Notes: generated from the letters alone by a model not told the origin. Counted from the stretch's first letter, positions 1 through 6,452 are shown. The stretch is 7,814 nucleotides of DNA from an uncultured Collinsella sp. (GCA_937926755.1 CALBBA010000096.1:1-7814); one strand, 5' to 3'. Program-made: numbers and translations.

Positions 1-242
1 CCCTTGGGCGCCGGCGCGGCGGCAGGTGTCTGCGTGGCGGGTTCCGGTGCGGCAGGCGCGACTGTGGGAGCTGCAACTTGAGCGGCCATGGCGCTCGGCA
101 TAGGCATGGGCACGGCAACCGGCTGCGCGGCGCTCGCGCGCTCGAGTTCGACCGCGGTGCCATCGGGCTCCTCAACGCGTACGCGCGTGAGGCCGCGGTC
201 CTCCATAACATCGGCTATCTCGGCAAGTCTTTTGGAATCCAT
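1..242 (-). CDS. accB: AccB, biotin carboxyl carrier protein of acetyl-CoA carboxylase (N-terminal part; cut by window edge)
   Basis: Eighty codons of the N-terminus are visible. The protein opens MDSKRLAEIADVMEDRGLTR, followed by a short segment rich in Val, Glu and Asp (residues 21-35). This matches the family pattern of an N-terminal helix plus beta strands that recognise the carboxylase. From about residue 38 it becomes a flexible Ala/Pro-rich linker, which is typical of bacterial AccB, with an unusual Met-Pro run near residues 46-49. The C-terminal biotinyl domain with its lysine lies beyond position 1 and cannot be checked. AccB carries biotin between the carboxylase and carboxyltransferase of acetyl-CoA carboxylase, which makes malonyl-CoA for FabD. 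The ATG at 240-242 lies 3 nt after the fabF stop, and its AGGAG ribosome site is inside the last fabF codons, so translation is probably coupled. The position after fabF is the same as in streptococcal fab operons. The call rests on N-terminal pattern plus context. Confidence 0.88.
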   Translation of the reverse strand, partial: MDSKRLAEIADVMEDRGLTRVRVEEPDGTAVELERASAAQPVAVPMPMPSAMAAQVAAPTVAPAAPEPATQTPAAAPAPK

Positions 243-245
243 GCT

Positions 246-1493
246 CTAGCTCCTCGTATATCTACGCAGCGCGATGGCGGCGTTGTGTCCGCCAAAGCCC
301 AGGTTGGTCGAAAGCGCCCAGGTAAGGTCGGCGCGAACCGCTCGATTAGGCGTGTAATCAAGATCGCAGACGGGATCGGGCGTGTGGTAGTTAATGGTCG
401 GGGGCACCACGCCCTGCTCGAGCGCCATGGCACAGGCCATGACCTCGATGGCGCCCGTAGCACCGATCATGTGGCCGGTCATCGACTTGGTCGACGAGAC
501 GTGCGCGGCGCGTGCCGCGTCCTCGCCGAGCGCACGCTTAATGCCCGCCGTCTCGGACGAATCGTTGAGCTTGGTCGAGGTGCCGTGAGCGTTGATGTAG
601 AGGCCCTCGGAAGGCTTAACGTCGCCCTCGGCCACCGCCAGCGATATCGCACGGGCGATGCCGGCAGCCTCGGGATCGGGGCTCGTGATGTGATAGGCAT
701 CATCGGTGTTGCCGTAACCCACGACCTCGGCATAAATGTGCGCCCCGCGAGCCAGCGCGTGTTCCATGCTCTCGAGCACCAGCACGCAGGCGCCCTCGCC
801 CATCACAAAGCCGTCGCGGTCTGCATCGAACGGACGGCATGCCGTCGCGGGATCAGGGTTGGTGGTCAATGCGCGGCAGGACGTAAAGCCCGCAACGGCA
901 TCGGGGATAATTGCGGCCTCGGCGCCGCCCGCGAGGATCGCGTCGGCATAGCCGTGCTTGATGGCGCGGAACGCCTCACCCACCGCATGGGCAGAAGTCG
1001 CGCAGGCAGTCACGACGGGCAGGGTCGGGCCCTTTGCCTTATGGCGAATCGCGATGTTGCCCGAAGCCATGTTGGGAATCATCATCGCGATCATGTAAGG
1101 CGATGCGCGACGAGGCCCCCGATCGGCGATCGTGTGGACGTTGTCGACGAGTGTCTGCATGCCGCCCACACCCGAGCCCACGTAGACGCCCAGGCGCTCT
1201 CGATCGATGGCGCCTTCGACATCAAAGCCCGCATCGTGCATAGCCTCGTCCGAAGCCGCCATCGCAAACTGAACGCAGGGGTCCAGATGCTTTGCATCAC
1301 GCTTGCCAAAGTACTCGTTGCCGTCAAAGCCCTTGACTTCGGCCGCCACCTTGACGGTAAACGCATCGGTATCGAAGTGCGTGATCGGGCCGATGCCGCA
1401 CGTGCCGGCGCACATGGCCGCCCAGGTGGCAAGCGCCGTGTTGCCGAGCGGCGATACGGCACCGATGCCGGTGATTGCAACTCTCTGTTCCAT
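246..1493 (-). CDS. fabF: FabF, beta-ketoacyl-ACP synthase II
   Basis: This condensing enzyme adds two carbons from malonyl-ACP to a growing acyl-ACP with loss of CO2, in the cytoplasm. From the ATG at 1491-1493 the protein is 415 aa (MEQRVAITGIGAVSPLG...), normal for FabF. The thiolase-fold triad is present: Cys164 in VTACATSA, His303 in INAHGTST, and His341 in the SMTGH motif with Lys336 just before it. GFGGHNA, near the C-terminus, is also typical. Two ATG codons are adjacent (1494-1496 and 1491-1493), and the frame runs upstream to another ATG at 1511. The inner ATG is preferred because it sits 6 nt from the GAGGAG site at 1500-1505; the 1496 ATG is only 3 nt from it, and the 1511 ATG lies upstream of it. 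The gene follows fabG after about 39 nt. It is probably the operon's only elongating ketosynthase, since no fabB is seen. Confidence 0.97.
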   Translation of the reverse strand: MEQRVAITGIGAVSPLGNTALATWAAMCAGTCGIGPITHFDTDAFTVKVAAEVKGFDGNEYFGKRDAKHLDPCVQFAMAASDEAMHDAGFDVEGAIDRERLGVYVGSGVGGMQTLVDNVHTIADRGPRRASPYMIAMMIPNMASGNIAIRHKAKGPTLPVVTACATSAHAVGEAFRAIKHGYADAILAGGAEAAIIPDAVAGFTSCRALTTNPDPATACRPFDADRDGFVMGEGACVLVLESMEHALARGAHIYAEVVGYGNTDDAYHITSPDPEAAGIARAISLAVAEGDVKPSEGLYINAHGTSTKLNDSSETAGIKRALGEDAARAAHVSSTKSMTGHMIGATGAIEVMACAMALEQGVVPPTINYHTPDPVCDLDYTPNRAVRADLTWALSTNLGFGGHNAAIALRRYTRS

Positions 1494-1499
1494 CATGGT

Positions 1500-1505
1500 C
1501 TCCTC
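1500..1505 (-). promoter_or_regulatory. Ribosome binding site of fabF
   Basis: GAGGAG on the minus strand, 6 nt before the ATG at 1493 and 3 nt before the ATG at 1496. It rules out the longer reading from 1511, which would start upstream of this site, and favours the 1493 start. Confidence 0.7.
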
Positions 1506-1532
1506 ATCCAAGCCGTTCTTCGGCCCTGGTTT

Positions 1533-2306
1533 CTACATCGCCATTCCGCCGTCGACGCGTACGACCTCGCCCGTAATGTAGGCAGCCGCGTCGCTCGCCA
1601 AAAAGCGCACCACGCCGGCCACTTCCTCGGGACGCGCCATGCGCCTCAGGGGAATCTGCTCCTCGCATGCCGCACGCACCTTATCCGATAGCTTTGCCGT
1701 CATATCGGTCTCGACAAACCCGGGTGCGACCGCGTTCACTCGTACGCCGCGGGGCGCAAGCTCGCGCGCTACCGCCTTGGTCAGGCCGATCACGCCCGCC
1801 TTAGAGGCAGCGTAGTTGGCCTGCCCGGCATTGCCCATCAGGCCCACAACCGAGCTCATGTTGATGACGCAACCGCCGCGCTGGCGCATAAAGGTCTTGG
1901 TGAGTGCGCGCGTCGTATTGAACGTGCCCTTGAGATTGACATCGAGCACGCGGTCGAAGGCATCGTCACCCATACGCATGAGCAGGCCGTCGCGCGTGAT
2001 GCCGGCGTTGTTGACGAGCGCCCAAATGGAGCCAAAGTCGTTGAGAACCACTTCCACGCACGCATTGACGGCAGCGGGGTCTGCCACGTCGCATTGATAT
2101 GCGCGCGCCGTGGCGCCAACCATCTCGCAGGCTCCGCATGTCTCGCGCGCGGCATCGACGCTACCGGCATAGACAACGGCGATATCAAAGCCGTCCTCCG
2201 CCAAGCCAACCGCACAAGCGCGGCCGATTCCCCGCGAGCCGCCCGTGACCAGTGCCACACGGCGTGAGTCGTTGCGCTCGAGCGCGCCGTTGTTCAAGTT
2301 GCCCAT
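1533..2306 (-). CDS. fabG: FabG, 3-oxoacyl-ACP reductase
   Basis: This is an NADPH-dependent short-chain dehydrogenase that reduces 3-ketoacyl-ACP to 3-hydroxyacyl-ACP, the first reduction of the elongation cycle. The protein is 257 aa. It has the Rossmann nucleotide motif TGGSRGIG at residues 21-28 and the NNAG motif at 99-102. The catalytic tetrad is Asn124 (DVNLKGTF), Ser152, Tyr165 and Lys169 in the Y-x-x-x-K arrangement, followed by NAVAPGFVETDM after the active site. The N-terminus is about 10 residues longer than the shortest family members (MGNLNNGALERNDSRRVALVTGG). The ATG at 2304-2306 has an AAAGGA site about 7 nt upstream, so the extension looks real. The gene lies between fabD (30 nt gap) and fabF, the standard FAS II position, which favours FabG over other short-chain dehydrogenases of the same fold. 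Confidence 0.96.
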   Translation of the reverse strand: MGNLNNGALERNDSRRVALVTGGSRGIGRACAVGLAEDGFDIAVVYAGSVDAARETCGACEMVGATARAYQCDVADPAAVNACVEVVLNDFGSIWALVNNAGITRDGLLMRMGDDAFDRVLDVNLKGTFNTTRALTKTFMRQRGGCVINMSSVVGLMGNAGQANYAASKAGVIGLTKAVARELAPRGVRVNAVAPGFVETDMTAKLSDKVRAACEEQIPLRRMARPEEVAGVVRFLASDAAAYITGEVVRVDGGMAM

Positions 2307-2336
2307 GTCATTCCTTTCGGGTTACAGCCCTGTGGG

Positions 2337-3263
2337 CTATGCGAGCTCATCGGCAATAGCTGCGACCTGCTCGGCCGTTTCGCACGAATACACGCGAACG
2401 TCGCTCAGCGTACGCTTGACCAGGCCCGACAGTGTTTTGCCAGGACCGACCTCAATAAACGTGTCGATGCCCTGATCCTGCAGAGTGTGCAGCGTGTCGA
2501 CCCAACGCACGGCATGGCTCACCTGGTTGGCCAAGACATCCGATGCCGCTCGCGGGTCCGCCGGATAGGGCGCCGCCGTCATGTTTGCCATGACCGGAAT
2601 CAGCAGCGGTGACGGCGCGTGGCCGGCTTGGATATACGTCGCCAGCCCCTCAGTCGCCTCGGCCATATAGGGGCTATGGAATGCACCCGACACCGCGACC
2701 TTCATGGCCCGGCCGCCAGCCTCTTTTACTAGGACGTCGAGCTCCTGCAGCGCCTCGGGCGGTCCGGCAACAACCGTCTGCTGCGGACTGTTGTAGTTGA
2801 CCGGCCAGCAGTCCTCGCCGGCCTGTTTTGCCAGGTTCTCGACTTGCGCCGCATCGAGCTTGATGACGGCGCGCATGCCGCCCGGATGGCGCTCGGCAGC
2901 CGCGGCCATCAGCGCCGCGCGCTCGCACACGAGCTCAAAGCCCGCTCGCGTATCGAACGCCCCCGCAAAGGTGAGCGCGGCGACCTCGCCTAGCGAGAAT
3001 CCCGCACAGGCGGCAGGTACCACGCCGCGCTCACGCAGGGCGGCAGCCGCTGCTAGGTCGTGAACGAACACGCACGGCTGCGTGTTCTCGGTCTGCGAGA
3101 GCTCCTCCTTGGAGGCACTCCGGCATTGCTCGCTGGTCCCCGGGCGCACCTCGTCGGCAATGGCGAACACCTCGGCGGCCGCCGGCGATGTCTCGATCAG
3201 ATCGACGCCCATCGCGGGGTGTTGGGCACCCTGGCCGGCAAACAGAAACGCTACGCTACCCAT
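2337..3263 (-). CDS. fabD: FabD, malonyl-CoA:ACP transacylase
   Basis: This enzyme moves the malonyl group from CoA to ACP, giving the extender unit used by FabH and FabF. From the ATG at 3261-3263 the protein is 308 aa. It shows the N-terminal GQGAQ motif that forms the oxyanion hole, nucleophile Ser90 in GFSLGE, Arg115 in CERAALM (the expected malonyl-carboxylate anchor) and His196 in SGAFHS, completing the Ser-His dyad. The residue before the nucleophile is Phe, where E. coli has His (GHSLGE); other bacteria also vary there. A GTG at 3269 is in frame, but AAGGG lies only 3 nt from it and 9 nt from the ATG, so the ATG is chosen. The start overlaps the fabK 3' end by 13 nt, implying translational coupling. 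Confidence 0.96.
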   Translation of the reverse strand: MGSVAFLFAGQGAQHPAMGVDLIETSPAAAEVFAIADEVRPGTSEQCRSASKEELSQTENTQPCVFVHDLAAAAALRERGVVPAACAGFSLGEVAALTFAGAFDTRAGFELVCERAALMAAAAERHPGGMRAVIKLDAAQVENLAKQAGEDCWPVNYNSPQQTVVAGPPEALQELDVLVKEAGGRAMKVAVSGAFHSPYMAEATEGLATYIQAGHAPSPLLIPVMANMTAAPYPADPRAASDVLANQVSHAVRWVDTLHTLQDQGIDTFIEVGPGKTLSGLVKRTLSDVRVYSCETAEQVAAIADELA

Positions 3264-4195
3264 GCGCACGCACCCTTCAGGACGCGCTCGGCGCCATCGA
3301 CCAGATCGTCAACGATTTCACGTGCGCTCTGGCGCTCGCTAACCATGCCGGCAATCTGTCCACACAAAAACGAACCCTCTTCGTAATTACCGTCCCTGGC
3401 GGCCTTGCGAAGGGCGCCCGTGCCCATGGCCCCGAGCTCCTCGACGCTTGCGCCCGCCGCCTCGCTCTTAGCGTAGGCGTTGGTAAAGGGGCTCTTGAGG
3501 GCACGCACCGGGTGTCCCGTCGAGCGGCCGGTCGCACGCGTCGAGGTGTCGTTGGCCTTCAGGACCATCTCCTTGTACTGCTCCGATACGGTGCACTCGT
3601 CTGCGATCAGAAAGCGCGTACCCACCTGCACGCCGGCGGCGCCCAGCATAAAGGCGGCCGCCATGCCGCGGCCGTCGGCAATACCGCCGGCAGCCACGAC
3701 GGGAATGTCGACCGCATCGACGACCTGCGGCACCAGTGCCATCGTCGAGGTCTCGCCAATATGGCCGCCCGATTCGGTGCCCTCGGCAACAACCGCCGTG
3801 GCCCCACGACGCGCCACAAGGCGCGCCAGCGCCACCGAGGCAACGACCGGGATGACCTTGATGCCCGCCTCGTTCCACGCCTTCATGTACTTGGTTGGAT
3901 TGCCGGCACCCGTCACGACGACCGGTACTCGCTCGTCAATCACAACCTGGGCGACCTCGTCGGCGAACGGGCTCATGAGCATGACGTTGACGCCAAAGGG
4001 CTTATCCGTCCTGGCGCGCAGCTTATGAATCTGGTCGCGAAGCCAGTTGGCGTCGGCGTTCATGGCCGCGATGATGCCTAAGCCACCCGCCTCGGACACT
4101 GCGGACGCCAGCGAGGCATCGGCAATCCAGGCCATACCGCCCTGGAACACGGGCTTTTCGATGCCGAGCAGATCGCAGAGAGGAGTCTTGAGCAT
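3251..4195 (-). CDS. fabK: FabK, FMN-dependent enoyl-ACP reductase II
   Basis: This flavoprotein reduces trans-2-enoyl-ACP to acyl-ACP using NAD(P)H, the last step of each elongation round. It replaces the unrelated short-chain dehydrogenase FabI. The protein is 314 aa, a TIM barrel of the nitronate monooxygenase/FabK superfamily. From memory it follows Streptococcus pneumoniae FabK closely: FQGGMAWIAD at 17-26, AGGLGII at 36-42, KPFGVNVML at 65-73, TGAGNPTKYM at 95-104, EGTESGGHIG at 138-147 with the predicted catalytic His145, then AAGGIADGRG and GVQVGTRF of the FMN phosphate site. It appears slightly shorter at the C-terminus than the streptococcal enzyme. A 2-nitropropane dioxygenase label is possible from fold alone, but the position inside the fab operon decides for FabK. 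The start lies 2 nt after the acpP stop, and its GGAG site is inside acpP. FabK enzymes are known to resist triclosan. Confidence 0.96.
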   Translation of the reverse strand: MLKTPLCDLLGIEKPVFQGGMAWIADASLASAVSEAGGLGIIAAMNADANWLRDQIHKLRARTDKPFGVNVMLMSPFADEVAQVVIDERVPVVVTGAGNPTKYMKAWNEAGIKVIPVVASVALARLVARRGATAVVAEGTESGGHIGETSTMALVPQVVDAVDIPVVAAGGIADGRGMAAAFMLGAAGVQVGTRFLIADECTVSEQYKEMVLKANDTSTRATGRSTGHPVRALKSPFTNAYAKSEAAGASVEELGAMGTGALRKAARDGNYEEGSFLCGQIAGMVSERQSAREIVDDLVDGAERVLKGACAWVA

Positions 4196-4197
4196 CT

Positions 4198-4434
4198 CTA
4201 CTTCTCCAATGCCGCCTCGACCGTATCGGCGAACTCGCCGACCGTCTTGGGGTTCTCCTCGGTATCGAGCTGGATGCCAAACTCGTCCTCGACGGCGACG
4301 AGGATCTCAACGGTGCCCAGGCTGTCGAGACCAATCTCCTCGAGCGTGGACTCGGGCTTCATCTCGACGTCGTCAAGGCCGGCGGTCTCGCGGATAACGT
4401 CGCAAACGCGCTCGAAGGTCTTCTGATCTGCCAT
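4198..4434 (-). CDS. acpP: AcpP, acyl carrier protein
   Basis: This small acidic four-helix protein carries the growing acyl chain on a 4'-phosphopantetheine arm. It is 78 aa, the normal length. Ser38 in the LDSLGTVE motif is the attachment site, at the start of helix II, which is acidic as usual (TVEILVAVEDEFG). The start ATG at 4432-4434 is preceded by a strong AAAGGAG site 7 nt away. It sits between fabH (51-nt gap) and fabK (2-nt gap). The gap upstream holds a short perfect palindrome. The holo-ACP synthase that would activate it is not in the window. Confidence 0.98.
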   Translation of the reverse strand: MADQKTFERVCDVIRETAGLDDVEMKPESTLEEIGLDSLGTVEILVAVEDEFGIQLDTEENPKTVGEFADTVEAALEK

Positions 4435-4485
4435 GGTAGTTCTCCTTTGGTTGTGCCCTAGGGCGTTTTTATTTCCTATGTGCGA

Positions 4486-5445
4486 CTACTTCCAACGAAG
4501 CAGATAGCCACCTATATCCAGACCGGCGCCAAATCCAACCAAGGCGATGGTGTCGCCTGTGTGAAGTGCACCGGCGTTTGCCAGCCGGTCGAGGGCAAGC
4601 GGAATGCATGCGCTCGAAATGTTGCCGGTCTCGCGCAACGTGCGAACCACGCGCTCGTCCGGCACGCCCAGGCGCTTGACCGCCTGGCTCAGGATTCGTT
4701 CATTAGCCTGATGGAATACAAAATGATCGATGTCTTCGACCAAAATGCCCGCATCGATCGCAAGCTTATGGACCGTGTCGCAGATGGCGTTGACGCCGAA
4801 CTTGAACACGCGGCGGCCATTCATGGACAGCACGCTCACGCTATCTGCGGAAGCCTTAAACGGCGAGGTACCGACCAGACCGGGAACGCGCAACGTCTCG
4901 ACGTCGGGCGCCGTCGAAAGCTCAACGGCAAGGGGGTTGTCTCCCCCAGCTTCAATCACTGCGGCGCCTGCCCCATCGCCAAAAAGCACGCAGGTGGCAC
5001 GGTCGGTCCAGTCGAGCGCGCGCGTCATCTGCTCGGCAGCAACAACAAGCACGCGCTCGGCACGGCTGCGGGCGATATAGCCCTCGGCGACATCGAGCGC
5101 AAATACGAAGCCGGCACAAGCCGCCGAGACATCGAAGGCAGGGCACGTCGCGCCTAGTCGCTCAGCAACGGCACACGCCTCAGCGGGAACAAGGTGGTCA
5201 CCCGTCGTCGTCGAGCAGACGATCAGATCCAGCTGGCTCGCGTCGATTCCGGACACCTGGAGTGCCCGCTCGCTCGCCGCTACGGCAAGGTCGTCAAGTG
5301 ACTCGGTGGTGCAGACGTGGCGGCTCTTGATACCTGTGCGGGTAAAAATCCACTCATCCGAGGTATCGAGGAACTCAGACAGCTCGTCATTGGAAACACT
5401 GCGTTCAGGAAGCGCCGAGCCTGTTCCAAGAATCGTGAAACCCAT
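4486..5445 (-). CDS. fabH: FabH, beta-ketoacyl-ACP synthase III
   Basis: FabH starts fatty acid synthesis by condensing an acyl-CoA primer with malonyl-ACP, and its primer preference sets straight versus branched chains. From the ATG at 5443-5445 the protein is 319 aa, typical of the family. The catalytic triad is clear: Cys110 in DVSAACAGF, His245 in VFHQANERI and Asn275 in TGNISSACIP. Trp32 and Arg36 in DEWIFTRTG match residues that contact CoA in E. coli FabH. The frame stays open to an ATG at 5502, but that 19-residue extension has no family counterpart and would run over the upstream repeat. The ATG at 5445 follows an excellent ribosome site and starts directly with GFTILGTGSALP. It is the first gene of the operon. 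Primer specificity cannot be told from motifs alone. Confidence 0.97.
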   Translation of the reverse strand: MGFTILGTGSALPERSVSNDELSEFLDTSDEWIFTRTGIKSRHVCTTESLDDLAVAASERALQVSGIDASQLDLIVCSTTTGDHLVPAEACAVAERLGATCPAFDVSAACAGFVFALDVAEGYIARSRAERVLVVAAEQMTRALDWTDRATCVLFGDGAGAAVIEAGGDNPLAVELSTAPDVETLRVPGLVGTSPFKASADSVSVLSMNGRRVFKFGVNAICDTVHKLAIDAGILVEDIDHFVFHQANERILSQAVKRLGVPDERVVRTLRETGNISSACIPLALDRLANAGALHTGDTIALVGFGAGLDIGGYLLRWK

Positions 5446-5450
5446 CACTA

Positions 5451-5459
5451 ACCTCCTTT
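5451..5459 (-). promoter_or_regulatory. Ribosome binding site of fabH
   Basis: AAAGGAGGT on the minus strand, 5 nt before the ATG at 5445. It is a near-perfect Shine-Dalgarno sequence. It decides the fabH start against the upstream in-frame ATG at 5502, which would place this site inside the coding region. Confidence 0.85.
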
Positions 5460-5461
5460 GA

Positions 5462-5480
5462 GTTGTTGACGTGTTTACAT
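5462..5480. repeat. Operator-like 19-bp repeat, copy 1 (fabH-proximal)
   Basis: GTTGTTGACGTGTTTACAT. It matches copy 2 at 5510-5528 at 18 of 19 positions. Inside it, TGTTGAC and GTTTACA form a degenerate inverted repeat around a GT centre, as expected for a dimeric repressor site. It lies immediately upstream of the fabH ribosome site, where a bound protein could block transcription. The binding function is inferred; the repeat itself is seen directly. Confidence 0.7.
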
Positions 5481-5500
5481 CGACCAAGAGAGGATAGCGC

Positions 5501-5506
5501 ATTTTA
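5501..5506 (-). promoter_or_regulatory. Candidate -10 box of the fab operon promoter
   Basis: TAAAAT on the minus strand matches 5 of 6 bases of the sigma-70-type consensus TATAAT. It lies between the two 19-bp repeats, about 56 nt upstream of the fabH start, leaving room for a short leader. No good -35 box stands at 16-18 nt; that zone falls inside repeat copy 2. A weaker alternative -10, TATCCT, lies at 5491-5496. Low confidence without transcript start data. Confidence 0.3.
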
Positions 5507-5509
5507 GTC

Positions 5510-5528
5510 GTTGTTGACGTGTTAACAT
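5510..5528. repeat. Operator-like 19-bp repeat, copy 2 (birA-proximal)
   Basis: GTTGTTGACGTGTTAACAT, differing from copy 1 only by A for T near the end. This copy is the more symmetric: TGTTGAC and GTTAACA are inverted around GT with one mismatched pair in seven. Start-to-start distance to copy 1 is 48 bp. It overlaps the expected -35 zone of the fabH promoter and lies about 94 nt upstream of birA, so it could affect both directions. Confidence 0.7.
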
Positions 5529-5604
5529 TAAATTGTCCAAATGCGACAAAGGCTTCACATTGTGTCTATCTCTCGACACCATTGCGCGATTGCCTTATTA
5601 ACTT

Positions 5605-5611
5605 AGGAGGT
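5605..5611 (+). promoter_or_regulatory. Ribosome binding site of birA
   Basis: AGGAGGT, 10 nt before the TTG at 5622-5624. This strong site supports initiation at TTG, since no ATG or GTG stands at a better distance and the codons after TTG encode the expected N-terminus of the ligase domain. Confidence 0.75.
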
Positions 5612-5621
5612 AGCAGCCGTT

Positions 5622-6398
5622 TTGGATTCTCGTTTAACGATAGTCGACGTAACCGGATCGACCAACGATGACCTGCTCGAAGCAGGAAAACAGGGAGCGC
5701 CGCACGGCACAGGACTTGCCGCCCGGGCTCAAACAGCAGGGCGCGGCCGGCGCGGGCACAAGTGGGACTCAACCGTCGGCAACTTATTGCTTTCGCTTGT
5801 CCTGCGCCCATGCGTTAATCCTGCAAAGTTCTCTGGTCTTGCCGCCGTCAGCGGCCTAGCGGTGCTCGAAGCACTCGAAAAGCAGGGTCTTGCAAACGAG
5901 ATTCGCCTTAAATGGCCCAACGACCTTGTCGCGCGAGGACGCAAGCTCGGCGGCATTCTGGTCGAGGCCGCACGCGATAACGAAGGCAAACCTTTCGCCG
6001 TCTGCGGCATTGGCGTCAATGTGAACTATGCGCCCCAAGAGGTGCCCGATGGCGGCCTGCCGGCAATCGGTCTCTCGGATCTCAACGAGAGCGTACCTGC
6101 CGTCGACATGCTCCTCGATGAGGTCTATCACGCAGTTATAGACGCTGCAGATGCCTGGGCAGAGCGCCTCAACGCCAAGGAAGAAGATGCCGGTCCGCTC
6201 GCGCCCGTCCACGACGAATATATCGCCCACCTTAATTGGATCGGGAAGCACGTTATCGCCCGCTCCCCCGCTGGAGACGAGCTGGCACGAGGCATATTTA
6301 GAACGGTCGACGATTGCGGCCGCGCATGCATTGAGACCGAGAGCGGCTTGTGCGTCTTCCACTTCGAAGAAGCATCCTTGCGCCCCCTGAGCGAATAG
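5622..6398 (+). CDS. birA: Biotin--[acetyl-CoA-carboxylase] ligase, class I (no DNA-binding domain)
   Basis: This enzyme activates biotin with ATP to biotinyl-AMP and attaches it to the lysine of AccB. The protein is 258 aa with a TTG start. The ligase domain begins almost at once with VDVTGSTNDD at 8-17. The biotinyl-AMP loop GRGRRGHKW is at 40-48, KWPND with Lys97 at 97-101, KLGGILVE at 108-115 and GIGVNVNY at 129-136. A small C-terminal domain carries GIFRTVDDCGRACIE near residues 224-238. There is no N-terminal winged helix, so unlike E. coli BirA it should not repress transcription. The loop has His where GRGRRGR usually has Arg. It is divergent from the fab operon that ends in its substrate gene accB, and convergent with rpsJ. 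Confidence 0.95.
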   Translation: MDSRLTIVDVTGSTNDDLLEAGKQGAPHGTGLAARAQTAGRGRRGHKWDSTVGNLLLSLVLRPCVNPAKFSGLAAVSGLAVLEALEKQGLANEIRLKWPNDLVARGRKLGGILVEAARDNEGKPFAVCGIGVNVNYAPQEVPDGGLPAIGLSDLNESVPAVDMLLDEVYHAVIDAADAWAERLNAKEEDAGPLAPVHDEYIAHLNWIGKHVIARSPAGDELARGIFRTVDDCGRACIETESGLCVFHFEEASLRPLSE

Positions 6399-6452
6399 GG
6401 CGCCGCAGCCGTCGGCTCGGCAGACGAATTCGCTATCCCAAAATCTAAACTC

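Noticed and set aside
78..1691. A 537-codon open frame on the plus strand, antisense to fabF
   Set aside because: It mirrors the GC-rich codon pattern of fabF, is full of Arg, His, Gly and Ala with no recognisable domain, and has no ribosome site. fabF on the other strand has complete catalytic motifs. Similar long antisense frames lie opposite fabK (3188-4081) and fabH (4480-5157).
2005..2015. A third partial copy of the repeat (GTTGTTGACG) inside fabG
   Set aside because: It is the reverse complement of codons for the conserved Leu-Val-Asn-Asn of the NNAG motif and lacks the second half of the repeat.
4455..4474. A plus-strand terminator (GCCCTAGGGC followed by a T-rich run) between acpP and fabH
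   Set aside because: No plus-strand gene needs ending there, the loop leaves only 3-4 bp of stem, and on the transcribed minus strand the T run would precede the hairpin as A residues.
5446..5502. A 19-residue N-terminal extension of fabH from the ATG at 5502
   Set aside because: FabH proteins start directly at the GFTILGTGS-like segment, and the strong AAAGGAGGT site points to the ATG at 5445. The extension would also run over the 19-bp repeat.
5462..5528. The repeats as BirA operators
   Set aside because: The half-sites look somewhat like the TTGTAAAC-type BirA motif, but known sites have half-sites about 15 nt apart, not 2, and the BirA here has no DNA-binding domain.
5573..5601. TCGACA-N17-TATTAA as the birA promoter
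   Set aside because: The boxes fit fairly well, but transcription would start about at 5608, inside the AGGAGGT site, leaving birA without its ribosome site.
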